64,000 bases of DNA. Origin: Collybiopsis luxurians FD-317 M1 (taxonomy: Eukaryota > Basidiomycota > Agaricomycetes > Agaricales > Omphalotaceae). A model generated the notes under the pieces. It made no database searches, had not been told where the DNA came from, and saw only the letters and a list, made by a program, of their open reading frames with translations. Shown piece after piece: positions 27,976-41,020 of the stretch (positions within the stretch are counted from its first letter, which is position 1; every line of letters starts with the position of its first letter). Made by a program: the position numbers and the translations under genes. The stretch covers positions 884,831 through 948,830 of the forward strand of contig KN834754.1 in NCBI GenBank assembly GCA_000827265.1, given 5' to 3'.

Positions 27976-28042
27976 GATCAAAGGTTGCGACTGGCGCTTG
28001 CTGGATTTCCGGCGCTAAGCTTTCTCAGGAGTGTTCAATGAT
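27976..28042. promoter_or_regulatory. 67-bp bidirectional promoter of NDUFAF8-like and CSF1
   Basis: Only 67 bp separate the two start codons. There is no TATA box. Two GGCGCT/TGGCGC-like words occur in the middle. At least one 5' leader must be very short, or a start is misplaced; a TTTCTCAG acceptor-like site lies just before the CSF1 start. Confidence 0.5.
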
Positions 28043-31000
28043 ATGCTGAACGTTGTACTGCTCATTGCCTGCGTATGCATTGCAGTCGCCGCCTTCATTT
28101 ACTTTTTCTACTTTAATCGCTTTATTTCTTGGATCCTTAGCCTAGTACTTCGTCTGGTCTACTGGAATGATGGAGCTCATAGCGTATGGCTTGAAATAGG
28201 TGACTTTGGTCCTCATTCGCCTCGTCGTATTTCTCAAACCTGCACCAGGCTCCATTCATTTCTCAATCCTCAGTGGCCGTATTCTACTCAAGGATGTACG
28301 CTACCATTCAAGTAATCAGACTGCCAAGATCGTGAAAGCGCAAATGGCCTGGAGGTATTGGATACGCCGACCGACAACAGAAGAAGAAATTGGACTGTCT
28401 CTGGGAGCCGAAGGTGCATTCTTGAACCGCTGTTTTACGAGCAAAACTGACCTGAAGGCAGATGGGCACCCTTCTAGAGACTCGTCTTGCCGTATCCAAA
28501 TATCTTTCCAAGGCTTTGAATGGTTCTTGTATAACAGAACCGCGGCCTATGATAATATTTTGGCACAGATGACACCTCAGCCCTTTGCGAACTCTGAAAG
28601 ACGCGCTTCATTGCCAAAGTCTTCTGGTGAGCCTCTTATGCAAGTCGCGAGTCTGGTACTCAGTGATTGCAGGTTTAAATACGCCTGTTGCCTCTCTGGT
28701 TGCTAGTTCGTTCCGGTCTCGCGCTCCTGCTTTTTTAACAAATCTTGTCTCATGGATTCGAGAACAACTTCCGAATCTCGACCCCAAGGATTTACTGCCC
28801 TTGGGTATCCAAGTCTCTAAAGGTGCTATCATCTGCGGAAATCCTTCGACTCCTAATCTCCTCGTCGCCGAGTTCAAGCGTATGGAAGGAACTTTCGGAA
28901 TCGTGCCAGTGCGTCTCTGTCTTAATAACATTAGATTCGTTCTTGAAATCAAGCCCAGTCGAGGTCGAAATACGACCTCTACAAGCAAATGTTAACTCTC
29001 AGGTTTAGCCAAGCTTTGATTCAATATGTGGAGAATGACCATTATCGCGGACCTATGGCGTCTACAGGGGAAGTAATCAAAGATCAGATTAATAGGTATG
29101 TTCTTACTACGCCATGTATCTCCTGTCTTGCTCAAATTTCAAATTTCTCTAGTTATGAGCTCAAAACGCCCTCTACGCGTGCATCTTATTACACATTCGT
29201 CAAAATTTGGGATAGTCTCAAACTATACGCGCCCGTTTTAAAGTATCTATCGTCATATCCAAACTCGCGTCAAGCATCTCTTTGGCAGAGGAGGAGACCA
29301 AAGAAAAGTTTGGACGAGGATACTCCTATAGGGGTCGATTTTTCCAAAATCGAATATGCAATTGAACGCAAGATTCTTGAAACCCCATTGCTGGAATTGT
29401 GCTATTACACGGACGTCGCTGGCGCTGTACCTCAAACCGCAGCCCAAGAGACGCCGACCCTGGATTCATTCGATATTGGCAATGGCGATATTGGGCCTGA
29501 ATGGGGAGTGGATATCGCAATTCATGGCGGGATCTTGAAATATGGCCCCTGGGCAGACAGGCAACGGTTCGTTACTTATGCTGGACATGCCTCTTCGTTT
29601 AAGGCGTTAATTTCGAATGATGGTTTTTTAGAGTGGAATTACAGCGAGCGTTTTTTCCTCCGATTCACAGTGATGTCCAAGAGACTGCTCGTTTGCACCC
29701 AGGTGATCAGCGGGTTTGGACCGCGATGCGTGTGTTCATTGAGCTGCGCGGCGAGACTGATCTTCACATTCCTATCCGAGAGAGTTCAAAGGTATTTCTT
29801 CTTCTTCCTGTACTTGATGATTCTCAGTCGAGTCTTTTCTAGAATTGGCAATGGGACGGACTCACCGAAAATGTTGAACGACCGAGAAAGCGCGAGCCGG
29901 CACTATTACACCTTACCGCCGGAGATCGGTCATCCATCAATTATTTGATGCCCATGGTCGCCAGTGCGAGAGGTTATGAACCTATTCTGGAGGTCCATCT
30001 CGATACTATAGCAGTCACTTCGAGTCTGAACGACATCAGACTGGTCTCTGCAGAATCATGTCGAGTACGGAAAATCGTCATTGGCCGATCAGCTACTAAA
30101 TCGATGTTGATAGGTCCATTGCGAACTACCCTCACTGCTGAAATGGAACGGCCAGCGGGCTTGGAATATTGGTGTGACTCTCCGACGACCTATTCTGTAT
30201 CTTATCCGCGATCACATCAATATGCTTACCGATCTGGGGAAAGATTGGGCCTCAGGCCCCCCTCACGATTATCAGCGATTTATTCCAATGATTTACTGCT
30301 TTGAACTGGATATGCACCATTATGAGCTCAACCTTTACTCGAACGACCACAATATCATTGACAAGCCCTTAATCGAGGAGGAAAATGGTATGCTCACCGA
30401 CATTTCTGCAGCATAAAACTCAGAAATTCATCCTCTTGTAGCACTTTTCACTCTTTCAGGCGAACGATTGAGATTCACAACGACCATACCCTCGAATGTT
30501 TATCGACCGGAATCTGTGACACTTCCTCTCTTTATTGACTTCCCGAATGTAACACTGAGACTTTCCCTCCCTCGGTGGAATACCAATGCACTACATACAC
30601 TGAAAAGTGGCCATACCCTGGCCAGGATCGAGTCGTTTTGTCTTGAAGGCACCTATGTGTATTTTTCCGAAGTTCACGAAGACCATATAGAGCAGCTTAC
30701 TCTGACAATGAAAGTTTGTATCAAATTATTCCTTTTCCTGCAGCCATTAATCGCTTTGATAGGTCCGTGGCATAATCTTCAAAAGTCTGGGATGGGCTAT
30801 TCGATACTTTATGATCTTACGCGATAATTACCTTGGGTCCTTCACACATTTTTCCACCTTGTATGAATACTTAGAGAGGCGCAAGAGGGGTGTCCCGCTC
30901 GGTGATCCCGTCATTGAAAGGTATCGGCCAGGAATGGTATGTATACCTAACTCTCACTTTCGCTCATAAATCCACCCGACTACTCTCTAGTCTAACATGA

Positions 31001-34000
31001 TGCAAGTCGAATTGGGCGTCATATTATCAGACGGGCTCATGGTCCTTCCAGCAGGCCTTCCGGGGTATGAGATTGGCATAGATTTACCAGATGGACCAAG
31101 GCAGAGCATCGGACATTGCTTAGTTCTGACTGTACCGGAACTCAATCTTCAGTTCCGTCTGCACGACCTGTATATGGGTAAGCATGCTCAGGGCTCAAGT
31201 TGATACGCTGTTTGATGCTGACCCTGCAATTGAGAAATGACCCTGAACATTGGAACGATTCGCGGCTGCTCCGAGGAGCATTTTCCCGAAAGTCTGATCT
31301 GTCCCGATTTTAAGAGCAGAAAGTCGCGAGATGTACTTGTAATCGATGGTAACTCTTTCGACTACATCATAACTTTTCATTCATACTGACCGACAAAATC
31401 TTAGGCATAGATATTGTCGCCAACAGATTATTTGGCCCAGTTCCTCGTACCATCACTTATCTCTGTCTGTGGGAAATTTATGTAGGCAGCGTCAAAGCCT
31501 CCCTTTCGGCTTCCCAAGCAGCGGTGCTACAGGCGGCTGGACGGACTTTTGGTATCAATTTTACAGATTCGCTCAACGCGCCTGCCGATGACTACCAGAT
31601 TGGAGTGTATCCAGATGGTACATCTACCCAAATATATGTTTGCGTAATTTCTCACATGACTAGTCACGTTTGTCAAGGTTTTTTTTGGATCAATAAACTT
31701 ACTCTGGAAGGCTGGCCCTGCAGCTATTTCACTCTTCACCCCTCAAGGCTTGAAGCTCGATTTCAATGATCTTGGTGGCCAACATCACAAGAAATTGACC
31801 AGTATCCGACTTCCGCACCTCGAATTGAAAGCTTTACTAGATTACAACGAGTCCAATACATGGCTGGAAGCTGCCGAGATTGTCACGGATGCCTTTCTTG
31901 ATATGTATACGTCGCCTTCTGGCTGGCAAGAAATGCGCGCAGCGCAAGCGGATTTTATTCGAGAGCAGGATCAGCCCACCGGAAGAGTGGAGCGGTTCAT
32001 CGAAATGTTAAAATCTACTCGGCCAGCAGCAGGTGTGTGTTCGGCTTTGACTCTAAACGCAAACGTACTCATTGTGTTCAAGGAGCTCGTACGCATATGA
32101 AGGGCATATATATGCCGCAGCCTACGCTTTTGCATCATAAAATCTACTCGCGGCATAAATACGGCCATTATCGTCCAAACAGTGTTTTTCTGACCCACGA
32201 GATAAACCAGTCTTCGGAATCGGAAAGCGAGAACCTGCCAGGTTTTGCAGATGCAATACGCAGCGTTCGTCCAATGTATGTAACACTTCATTGATTCCTT
32301 TTTCCGAGTTCTCTTAGCCGGTATTCTGCTGCTGAAGCAGTTCCAGGATCCCGGACGAAGAAGACAGCCTAAGTACGGGAGACGAATCTGACAATGAAGA
32401 TTTAACGGACCGTTCTGACAGTGAATGGCCAGATTCTGGTTGGTGTTTGAAGTACTTGTTATGATCATTCTCATACCATTTTTTGAAGATTCCGAAAATG
32501 ACTCTGATCTTCGACCATACCTCCGTTATGTCAGGCATTTTGTTCTACATCACGGTGAATCTCCTTCGCTTTGGGAGGAAAGCCCTTTTCTTCCAATACG
32601 TGTAAGTGATATGTAATCTGATCGTACATGATTGTGGTCGAAAGTTCATCATCTCCGTGTCGTGTTTGTTATTTAGAGTGGTCACTTCACATTTACCAAA
32701 AACCATCCCAACAAAGCGGAACCAGACCATTCGTCCAAACCTCTCGCTTCGTCGCCCGACAATTCCAAGACTACAGTGGTGTATCGATTATCTCAATCTA
32801 GCGGCCTCGAGATCAAATTCACACCTCTGGTATTTGCCGTCCTCGAGAGGCTACAATTAGATGATACATTTAAAGTAAGCAGCTCGGGAGGGATTTTGTG
32901 CATTTCTAATTAATTTCTACAGCGTTTCAGTCCAGAGTACTTGACCGATAGATGGATATCATCTTATATCAGCGAGTTCCCAAACCCTTCGAAGCGCATC
33001 GCTCCCAAGTGCACGATCTTGGATATCAAGCTGGAATCTGTCTCTGTTCACAGTTTGCATTGTCTCGATGGCCCTGCTGGAGCCGCGGTCAAGAGAGCAG
33101 AGCCATCGGGAAGATTTGCATGCCTGACGTCCAATGTTTCTACCATACAAATCTTCGGGGATCTGGGTGCCGAAGACCGTTCTTTTTCGGCCCGAATTGG
33201 CAGAATGCAAGTGGATTTGACTACACTCGGTCGCGCCGCAACGAAACGATCGGCTCTTACTTTTTCTGCTGAATATCTGAAAGCCGAATTGTTCAGAGAT
33301 ACGTATGAACTATCCTGCGCGAAGATCTCCACAGAAATTTCGCAATTGTTTTCGGGTTTGACGGTATTCGTGATAGAGACAGTGAAGGATACCATACCTC
33401 GACTCTCTCAACTTTACAACCAAACAAAGACTTACTCTTCCAATATTGTTCGGTCTACCATCTACGATATCCTTCGTTCTTCCGGCGATGACGTCGTCAT
33501 TGACCCTTTATCAACCATACAGCCCTCATTCCTGGTACAGATTGGTCTACCCCAGCAATTACGCGCAGATCCTACATTTCGATTTCTATTTCATCTACGC
33601 AATTGCCTCTGGCATTTACGAGAGAGTAATTCGGAGTGGGACAAGGATCTAACTCAAAGTATTGGAATAGACGAACTCACTCCTCTTTTGAGAGACCGGC
33701 TTTTACTTTTGGATCCAGACGTTTATAATCTGTCGAGATTGGAGCCTCTTAGGCCACTCCTTCCGGACATCGCTGCTATGTCTACGTGGAAACTGGATGA
33801 CACCAAATATCCTTTTTCCTACATATCTGTCCGGCTTGACCTCGTTGATCTGCGGATAAATGTCTCAGAGGATAGACCGCCCTGTCAGATAACCTTCAGC
33901 GATATCGTGGCCGGCATGCGTCTACGACACCAAGAACTTCTGGATTACAGTACCGAGCTTCGTAGACAAGGAATGTCCCAAACTTCGTTACGATCTCAGT

Positions 34001-37000
34001 CTTTGGACCGCGTTCAAAACATTTCCATTTCTGTTGCCTTTGGAGATGTCCAGATAACAGTCTACTCCTATCTCATGACTTTTATTCAAGAAGTTCTGCG
34101 GACTCGGAAACTTTTCGCGGCACCATCTTCTGTCAAAAAGGAAAAGAGAGCCCGTTTCAGTCCATTCAATATTGTGCATGTTCACGGCGTTTTGCTTTTA
34201 AAATGTCTCCGGCTCCGGGCCATCGCGGAGATGTTGACTTTCGAATTCGGGCTGTCGGGAATACGTTATTCGGCGACTTCGCTTATATACCAGCATTCGA
34301 AAAAGCTGTTGACAAATCAATCCCTTATACTCTCAGAAGTTTTTGTGAAGGCTCGTGCAACTCACGAAATTCTGGAAGCTGATAATGAGCATGGCGACCT
34401 CGCCTCCCTGACAATTGGCGACTCCATGTTTAGCGCTGTGGTATGCAGCGACACGTTTGAGCAGAACATCAAACTAGCCTTCTCTCTCGGCGCCTTGCGT
34501 CTCACTGTTCCGCGTAGTGCATTGCGACTATATCGCTTCCTCGAACAGTGGAGGGCAGACTTTCTCCCTGGAATCGAAACTACTTTACATGCTCTCATGT
34601 CAGAAATTGATAAACCGCCGGGCAAGATCTCTCATCCTCCTATCCCTCAGTCTCATTCGGCACTGCCCAAGTCTTTGGTTCTCCAGATCAATGGCCAACT
34701 TGTATGCGCCGGCATATACCTTCGCGTCATGCATAATACTTGGCTCTCTTGGGAAGTAAATGACACAGTTCTTCATTTTGGCTCTACGAAGTCGCTTCAA
34801 ACCTCTCATGATTTTGGTGTGGAACTAGCATCGCAAATTTTTGCCATCTCCGTAGATTCTCCAGACTCCTCGTCCGAAACCCGAGTAAAGCTTGAGTTTC
34901 CGCGATTTCTTCTTTCCGGCCACCTCAACCAGACCTCGGTTCGAATAATATCGGTCGTTCGGAGGATGGATTTAAAAGTGAAACCTTCTTACTGGGATGC
35001 ACTCTTAGCAGTCCAACAGAAATTTGGTCAAGATTTCAACGATTTACTTGCTGTGATTCAACAGACACGTTCCAAAACAGGGAAAGATTCGCGACATACC
35101 TTGCCATCTCCTTCGCCATCTCCCAATAAAGATATTTCTATTTTCGTGAAAATAGAGGGCTTTCGGATTGGTTTCGAAGGGCGATCATCCATTCTCTATC
35201 TTGAATGTCCTGGTATAGGTGCTGAATTTGACGGGGTACCAGAGAAAACATGGTCTGTCACTGTGTCAGACCTTGCCCTTTCTCTTGCTCCGCGCTCGAG
35301 CTTAGTCCGTCAATCTCTTGGGTTCAATAGGCATCAACGAAGTGCATTTGTGATCGTCGATTTCAAAATTCTGTCCAAAAGTCAGGGTTCCGAGGGTGAT
35401 GCCTTAGAGGTTGCTGTTACAAAGATTCATGCCGTGATGCAGCCCAGCTCAATTGCAGAAATGGGTGACTTCATCGATGATCTTCAGGTGATCCTTTATC
35501 TTCACTGATTTGGTTATCAATCCGACGAATGTTCTTTAGGTCGAAATGGCTGATCGACGGGAACATCGTGCCCAGGAACTAGCAGCCTTCAAGCAGAAGA
35601 CGCAGCGACTCATCCAGACCTTTGAGCTCAAAACTGAAGAGCCTGTACCCTCACGGCGGATGTCCTGGCTAAATCGTTGGATTATCAAATTCTCATTAAG
35701 CAGCATAGGTGTCGCTTTTCCTCTCGCTCACGACCATGATATGGAATTGCCACCAGCAGGTAGTCGCGATTCTTCTGCAGTTCGGGCGTTCTTGTTCTCC
35801 ATAAAATCCGTCAAATTTGGGACACAACACGGCGAAACTGGCGAAGCAAGCATGGAAAAACTATCTTTCCAATTTGTGCCCCAGTACAAGTCGTTTATTT
35901 CCATCTCCATTGCAGATGTTAACTCAACCCTTTTAGCTTCAGGCAATCCGTTCCAGCGGACTTTTCTGGTGAAAATCACGATACCCGGAATCGGTTGTTA
36001 TATCCTACAATGCAAGCTCAACTTCGATCTTCAAGATCTCCAGCTTCGAATGAGATATATATGACTGGTATGGTCAGTGGATTCATCCTTGATCTAGATT
36101 CGACTATCCCAGACTACGTTTTTTCGCTTTCCGATGTCTACCGCCGCGGCAAAGAGCACGTTCAAAAACTATCTGCAAACCTGCCTCGCGGGAGTCCAGA
36201 CACAGCTCCGTTACCGAGCAGGCAAAAATCATATTCTGCGACTGCTCCGGATATATTTGCCTCTTTGACTTTCTTGAGTGGCAAAGTTTGTATGTACAGC
36301 ACCCACATGTCTCAATCCTCTCGCACCAGAAACTACAGTGGGACCTGGGATCGCCCAGAACAATCTATAGGTGATACTGGAGCAGAAGTCTTTAATTTAC
36401 CCCAAGTTTCTGTATGGGCAGAATATCGCACTGCGCCTCCTGCTAAGCAGCCAGGCAGAACCGAGTCACCTATCTTGATATTCAAAAGTACAGTGCATTC
36501 GAGCCAGAATACCCTCAGACCCAGGTTACTTCCCTTTATCACTGAGGTTGTCACCCTTGTCGAAGCGAGACTTCGTACTTCCGCCGGTCGCGCTGGTCCA
36601 ACATTACCGGCGGTAGAATCTACCATCCAATCCAACGCAGAAGTGGTGGGTCCTCCGCCTCCCTCTGCAGTTCGCATCAGCTTCAGTCTCCGCATTGATC
36701 AATCAAAGCTCGAGTTCACCTGCTTACCTGATGTGAATGTTGTTGCTGCATTACACTGGGACAGTGGGGGATTCATGATCAACATCCTCCCTGGAGTACG
36801 AGGCGTCACATTCACCGGGACTGTCGGCGGTTTGACCGTCGGATTGAAACACGGATTTTTGAGCGAGGATTGTCTCAAACTAGACGCTCGTAATTTAGCG
36901 TTTTCTGTCACGTTCGGGAAGCGAAATATCGAGAATGGGCCGATACTCACCTCTATCTCCCTCGTACTGGACACTGAGTTCCTAGGAGGTGTCCGTTTTT

Positions 37001-38857
37001 CTCGGCTACAGGACATCCTCTGCTTCAAAGCTGTTTGGCTTGATCGAATACCGGTGTTTCACCATGGTGCTGTTATCGAAGATGTCCCTCTTAAGCCTAG
37101 TCCTACAGCGCCCGCCAGTGCTACGAAAGCACAGTTCTCCACTGCGATTCTTATTCGTATTAGGCAAATCAAACTGGATATTGACCTCGGCCAGTCTATC
37201 AGTACCGTAGATCTGCGCCTAGAGAATTCCGCCTTTCGCAGCAAATTCACGCAATTGTCCAATGAACTCTCTCTGCGGATAGGCCACTTGGCGATTACCG
37301 CTAAAGGCAACGTCGCCGGCCATGCCGACGTGTCTAACTGTGTTTTCCAAACCATTCGCTGGGTCACAAACCCATCCACAGGCAACGGAACTCGAGATCG
37401 TATGCTGGAACTTCGGATGACGAGTGGCCCATTAATTGTCATGCTCGAGTCAGATTATCAGAAACTTCTGCATTATCGGTTAGTATCTCCATTGTTCCTG
37501 CATCCCCCACTTTAATCAACGTTGCTTTAGGGCCGAACCGCTGGAAATTGAGATTTTGGATGATTGGTCCATCCCTAAATCCAATCAGACAGATCGCCCT
37601 TTGCTGCTGTCGTTTACTGTGAAAAGTCCCGAGGTTGTGGCAGTTGCTACCGTTGGAACAATTCCGAAGCTTTTGGCGTATGCGAACAAGTTCAAAGCAA
37701 ACCTCGAGGCTCAGAAGGAGGGTGCGAGTAGAGAATCGAACACATTCAGAATATCTCAAGCGCCTAAACCGGAAAACCCTCTATCAGCGGTCGCTGAGGC
37801 GATGATAAATTCAGCTCGAAGCCGTTTCAAGGAGGCCGATGCCACCTTATCGTATACGATTCGTCAGCACATGAGTTTACGGCTGGATTCTCTGCGTCTT
37901 GTGGTTTTCCCTCGAGCAATGGGTGATCCAGAAATTGCGCAGTTCGTTGGTCAGGACGTTCGCGGACGGCTCAATCGTCTCGTCGAGTCAGCCAGCATGT
38001 CTAGCAAAAGGGATATTCGCCTTTCTTTCTCGTCTATGAAGATTTCTAGGTTTACGCAACTGGGGCCTGCTGTTATGCCTCCAAGCGCCGAGATATCCGA
38101 TGGAAGACAATGGCTAGAAGACTTGTTGAAGATTGCCAGTGGCGCAGATATTGTTGGCTTACCGTCCATGGTCATGCGCATGACCAGCGAGGAATTCAGC
38201 GAAGGTCCACGGAAGAAGCTTGCTTATAACTTCGACAGCAAGTTTGTCCGATTCAAAGGTGTTCAGCATAGTGAGGATATTTACATCACGCTTAACGTTG
38301 CCTTGTATGCTTGGTTGACGTTGATGCGCAAAAATTTGACACGGGAGATGGAGCAAGTCCAAACGGTTGCAGATTGGAGGAACTTCGCGACTAACCCTCT
38401 CCCGTCGCGAAAGAAGGCGCCTGAACCTCTGCCTTTGACCGAACCTCCCCGATCTGCCACTGCTTCTCAGCCTTCTCCTAAGCCACTCTCTCCCCTTTCC
38501 CCGAAATCTGCTTCTGCTCTTACTCCAACTTTTAGCCATGCACCAGAAGCTTCGACTCCCAAGCAACAACAAAGTTTTGCGGACGCTGCTGCCAACTCCC
38601 TTACCAGTGATGCTGAAGCTAAAGGTCTCATTTACCAACCTGGTCGTCGACAAATCGAACGGTTGACAATGCGACAACTAGGGGAAGCGACACCAGATGT
38701 GATGCATCCATTCTTCATGAAGAAAGCCGGGTTTAGTTTGGAAGACTCACTTCCGCAATACGTTCACGAGTATGCGACGGCTCCCCTGGAAGAAATTATG
38801 GAGGTTTTGTTAAAATTATACAGCCGCCAATTGTTGGCAGCCACTACCGCTGCTTGA
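28043..38857 (+). CDS. CSF1: Bridge-like lipid transfer protein Csf1 (BLTP1/Tweek family)
   Basis: Csf1 is a giant rod-shaped protein with a hydrophobic groove that moves phospholipids between the ER and other membranes; yeast needs it for GPI-anchor synthesis and cold fermentation. Here the gene spans 10.8 kb and should encode roughly 3,200 residues, a little longer than the yeast protein. The N-terminus has one membrane helix (VVLLIACVCIAVAAFIYFFYF) followed after the first intron by SIHFSILSGRILLKDVRYH and VKAQMAWRYWIRR, the repeating-beta-groove start typical of the family. Later large exons (32941-35508, 35546-36064, 37556-38857) are rich in beta strands. The C-terminus carries the diagnostic segment PDVMHPFFMKKAGFSLEDSLPQYVHEY, read here in two pieces, followed by PLEEIMEVLLKLYSRQL. 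The 28100-32900 part is split by many small introns. I saw no frame break, though not every intron border was fixed. The start is the first in-frame ATG; an upstream GTG frame exists. Confidence 0.9.
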
Positions 38858-38929
38858 AGGACAAAATAATCTTTAGGATAATATCGTTACTGTATAACAC
38901 CGTCTAATTTGTATACGTACGCATGCAGA

Positions 38930-39861
38930 CTATTTCCCACTGAAGACACTCATGAGAGCAAAACATCCATATAACAGCCCGACGGGATAAGCAACGAGCA
39001 GCCGTTGGTCAGACATTCGCAACACCGCCACGAATATTCCCGAAGCAGAGTACGTACACCATATGATAGACAGAAGCGACAGAATATAGCCAAACGAACC
39101 GCTGAATCAAAGGTTAGTCAGGAAGCAGATACAAGAGCTGTGACGCACTCTAGAGTCATGGCTACACTAATTCCACCAACGCCAACCATCGGCAGTAAAC
39201 AGTATCCCAAGACGGACGTGACACGATAGGCGTCAATAGCCTTCTCGGCCATGAGATTCAGGAGGGTATATATTGAAATCGAACCGAAGAGACCGACTCC
39301 GTAGATATATCCAAAATTTGGTTTTCCAGACTAGACAAGGATCAAAACTCTAGCCTACATTGCAGCTGACTGTCGACTCACAAAGAGAAGGAATATTCCG
39401 AAACAGAAAACAAAGATAATCGGACCAGCCAAGTCTGCGTCGTCCATGATGTGGTCGTCAATGTGACTGAATGGATTCAGCACCGTCAACGTTTTGGCGC
39501 GTATATGTGAAAAATTGATTCCGAGCTCTAGCATGCAACATCTGAGAGAGGTAGAGAATGAAAGAGGCATTGTGAAGACCATACCCTCTAACAGCGGAGG
39601 CTCCCCTTCAAAACCGCCCGTTCCGAAGGCCGTCCACCACCCACCAGTAGACTGAATATTCCCGCCATACGCAGGGGTTCCCTGTGACATACTTCCTTGC
39701 ACACCCTGCGCCATATTTCCGTCCAGACTTGGGCGAGAGCCTGGGTAAAAATTGGGATCCGCTACGCCAGGAGAATAAAACTGGAGAGGGTTAGATTGAT
39801 TTTGCTGGGGATAATACGCGTTCTGTGCGGAGGAGGAGCTGTAAGAATTGTCTTGCCACAT
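38930..39861 (-). CDS. YIP1: Yip1 family membrane-trafficking protein (YIPF5/Yip1-like)
   Basis: Yip1 proteins are five-helix membrane proteins of ER exit sites and Golgi that bind Ypt/Rab GTPases and act in COPII vesicle formation. The ATG at 39861 begins a Tyr/Gln/Ser/Pro-rich cytosolic domain ([15 protein letters not shown]). After the intron, the frame reads [22 protein letters not shown], the signature of the Yip1/YIPF5 subgroup, then [21 protein letters not shown]. Helices follow: [74 protein letters not shown] and [19 protein letters not shown], with the stop at 38930. The model begins at the in-frame ATG; an earlier GTG is not used. The gene converges on CSF1 (72 bp apart) and is divergent from NSA2. 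Confidence 0.92.
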
Positions 39862-39975
39862 TGTAAAGGCTGGCTGGAATATAGTGTACACGACACTGAC
39901 ATTGACCAGCTTGCCTATTTCTCCACGTGCGATCCAGCGCTACTTTGGGCGCCTTTTTTTCTTCCTACCCTCATC
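39862..39975. promoter_or_regulatory. Bidirectional promoter of YIP1 and NSA2 with an E-box
   Basis: This 114-bp gap holds a CACGTG palindrome at 39924-39929 and a pyrimidine-rich tract (39945-39972) just before the NSA2 start. Pyrimidine-rich leaders are common at highly expressed fungal genes. Binding of a bHLH factor at the palindrome is only a possibility. Confidence 0.5.
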
Positions 39976-41020
39976 ATGGTACGTCCTACGCATCTCAAGC
40001 TGCCGGTAGTGCACTGATTCCTCTCTTTTTATAGCCCCAGGTAACTTTGAAATCAAGATTTTTCCGACCCATGCTGACTAGAGACTCTTAGAACGAATAT
40101 ATTGAGGAGCACATCAAAAGACATGGTCGTCGGTTAGATTACTTTGAACTCAAGTATGCTTTTTCTTCCAGCAAAATTCCGCTTCTTATATCTTTCCAGA
40201 CGAAAGCGTGAAGCTCGTGCGGCTCACAAATCTTCTGCAACTGCTCAAAAGGCATTCGGCATCAAAGCCAAACTCCTTCACGCTAAGCGACACGCCGAAA
40301 AAGTTCAACTGAAAAAGACTCTCAAAGCCCATGACGAGCGGAACGTCAAACAGTCTGACTCTTCGACTGTTCCCGATGGTGCTTTGCCAACATATCTGCT
40401 TGACCGTGAGGGTCAAAAAGACGCCAAATCTCTCTCGAGTGCAATCAAGCAGAAACGGAAGGACAAGGCTGCTAAATACGCCGTTCCTTTGCCAAAAGTT
40501 CGAGGGATTGCCGAAGATGAAATGTTCAAAGTGATGAAAACAGGGAAGAGTAAGAGCAAGTCGTGGAAGCGGATGGTTACAAAAGCGACGTTTGTTGGAG
40601 AGGGTTTCACCAGGAAGCCGGTCAAGATGGAGCGGTTTGTACGACCCATGGCTTTGAGATACAAGAAAGCCAATGTCACCCACCGTCAGTCGTTTGTCTA
40701 ACTTGCACTCGCACATACCGCTGATACCTATCTAACGACTAGCTGACTTAAAAGCAACATTCCAATTGCAAATCCTTGGTGTCAAGAAGAACCCGCAGTC
40801 CCCTATGTACACGCAGCTAGGTGTCATGACCAAAGGGACGGTAATAGAAGTCAACGTTTCTGAGCTTGGCATGGTTACTGCGGGAGGCAAAGTTGTCTTT
40901 GGAAAATATGCCCAAATCACAAACAACCCCGAAAACGATGGCTGTATAAATGCAGTTCTTCGTGAGTATCTGCTCTACTTGCTTCTATGCCAGTTCTAAT
41001 CTTGATTTGCAGTCGTTTGA
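39976..41020 (+). CDS. NSA2: Ribosome biogenesis protein NSA2 (60S maturation)
   Basis: NSA2 is a conserved nucleolar factor needed to process 27S pre-rRNA during 60S assembly. I place six exons: 39976-39978 (just the ATG), 40035-40040 (a 6-nt microexon for Pro-Gln), 40092-40153, 40200-40684, 40743-40961 and 41013-41020. They add to 260 residues, the same length as human NSA2. The N-terminus then reads [20 protein letters not shown], the invariant family start, which supports the two tiny exons strongly. Landmarks follow: [28 protein letters not shown], an internal [34 protein letters not shown] and [17 protein letters not shown]. The C-terminal beta barrel ([26 protein letters not shown]) ends in INAVLLV. 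The last exon adds only two residues plus the stop. Confidence 0.95.

Noticed and set aside
28043..38857. Assignment of the giant protein to Fmp27/Hobbit
   Set aside because: The N-terminal ILSGRILLKDVRYH segment and the C-terminal PDVMHPFFMKKAGFSLEDSLPQ segment fit Csf1/BLTP1 better than the Fmp27 family.
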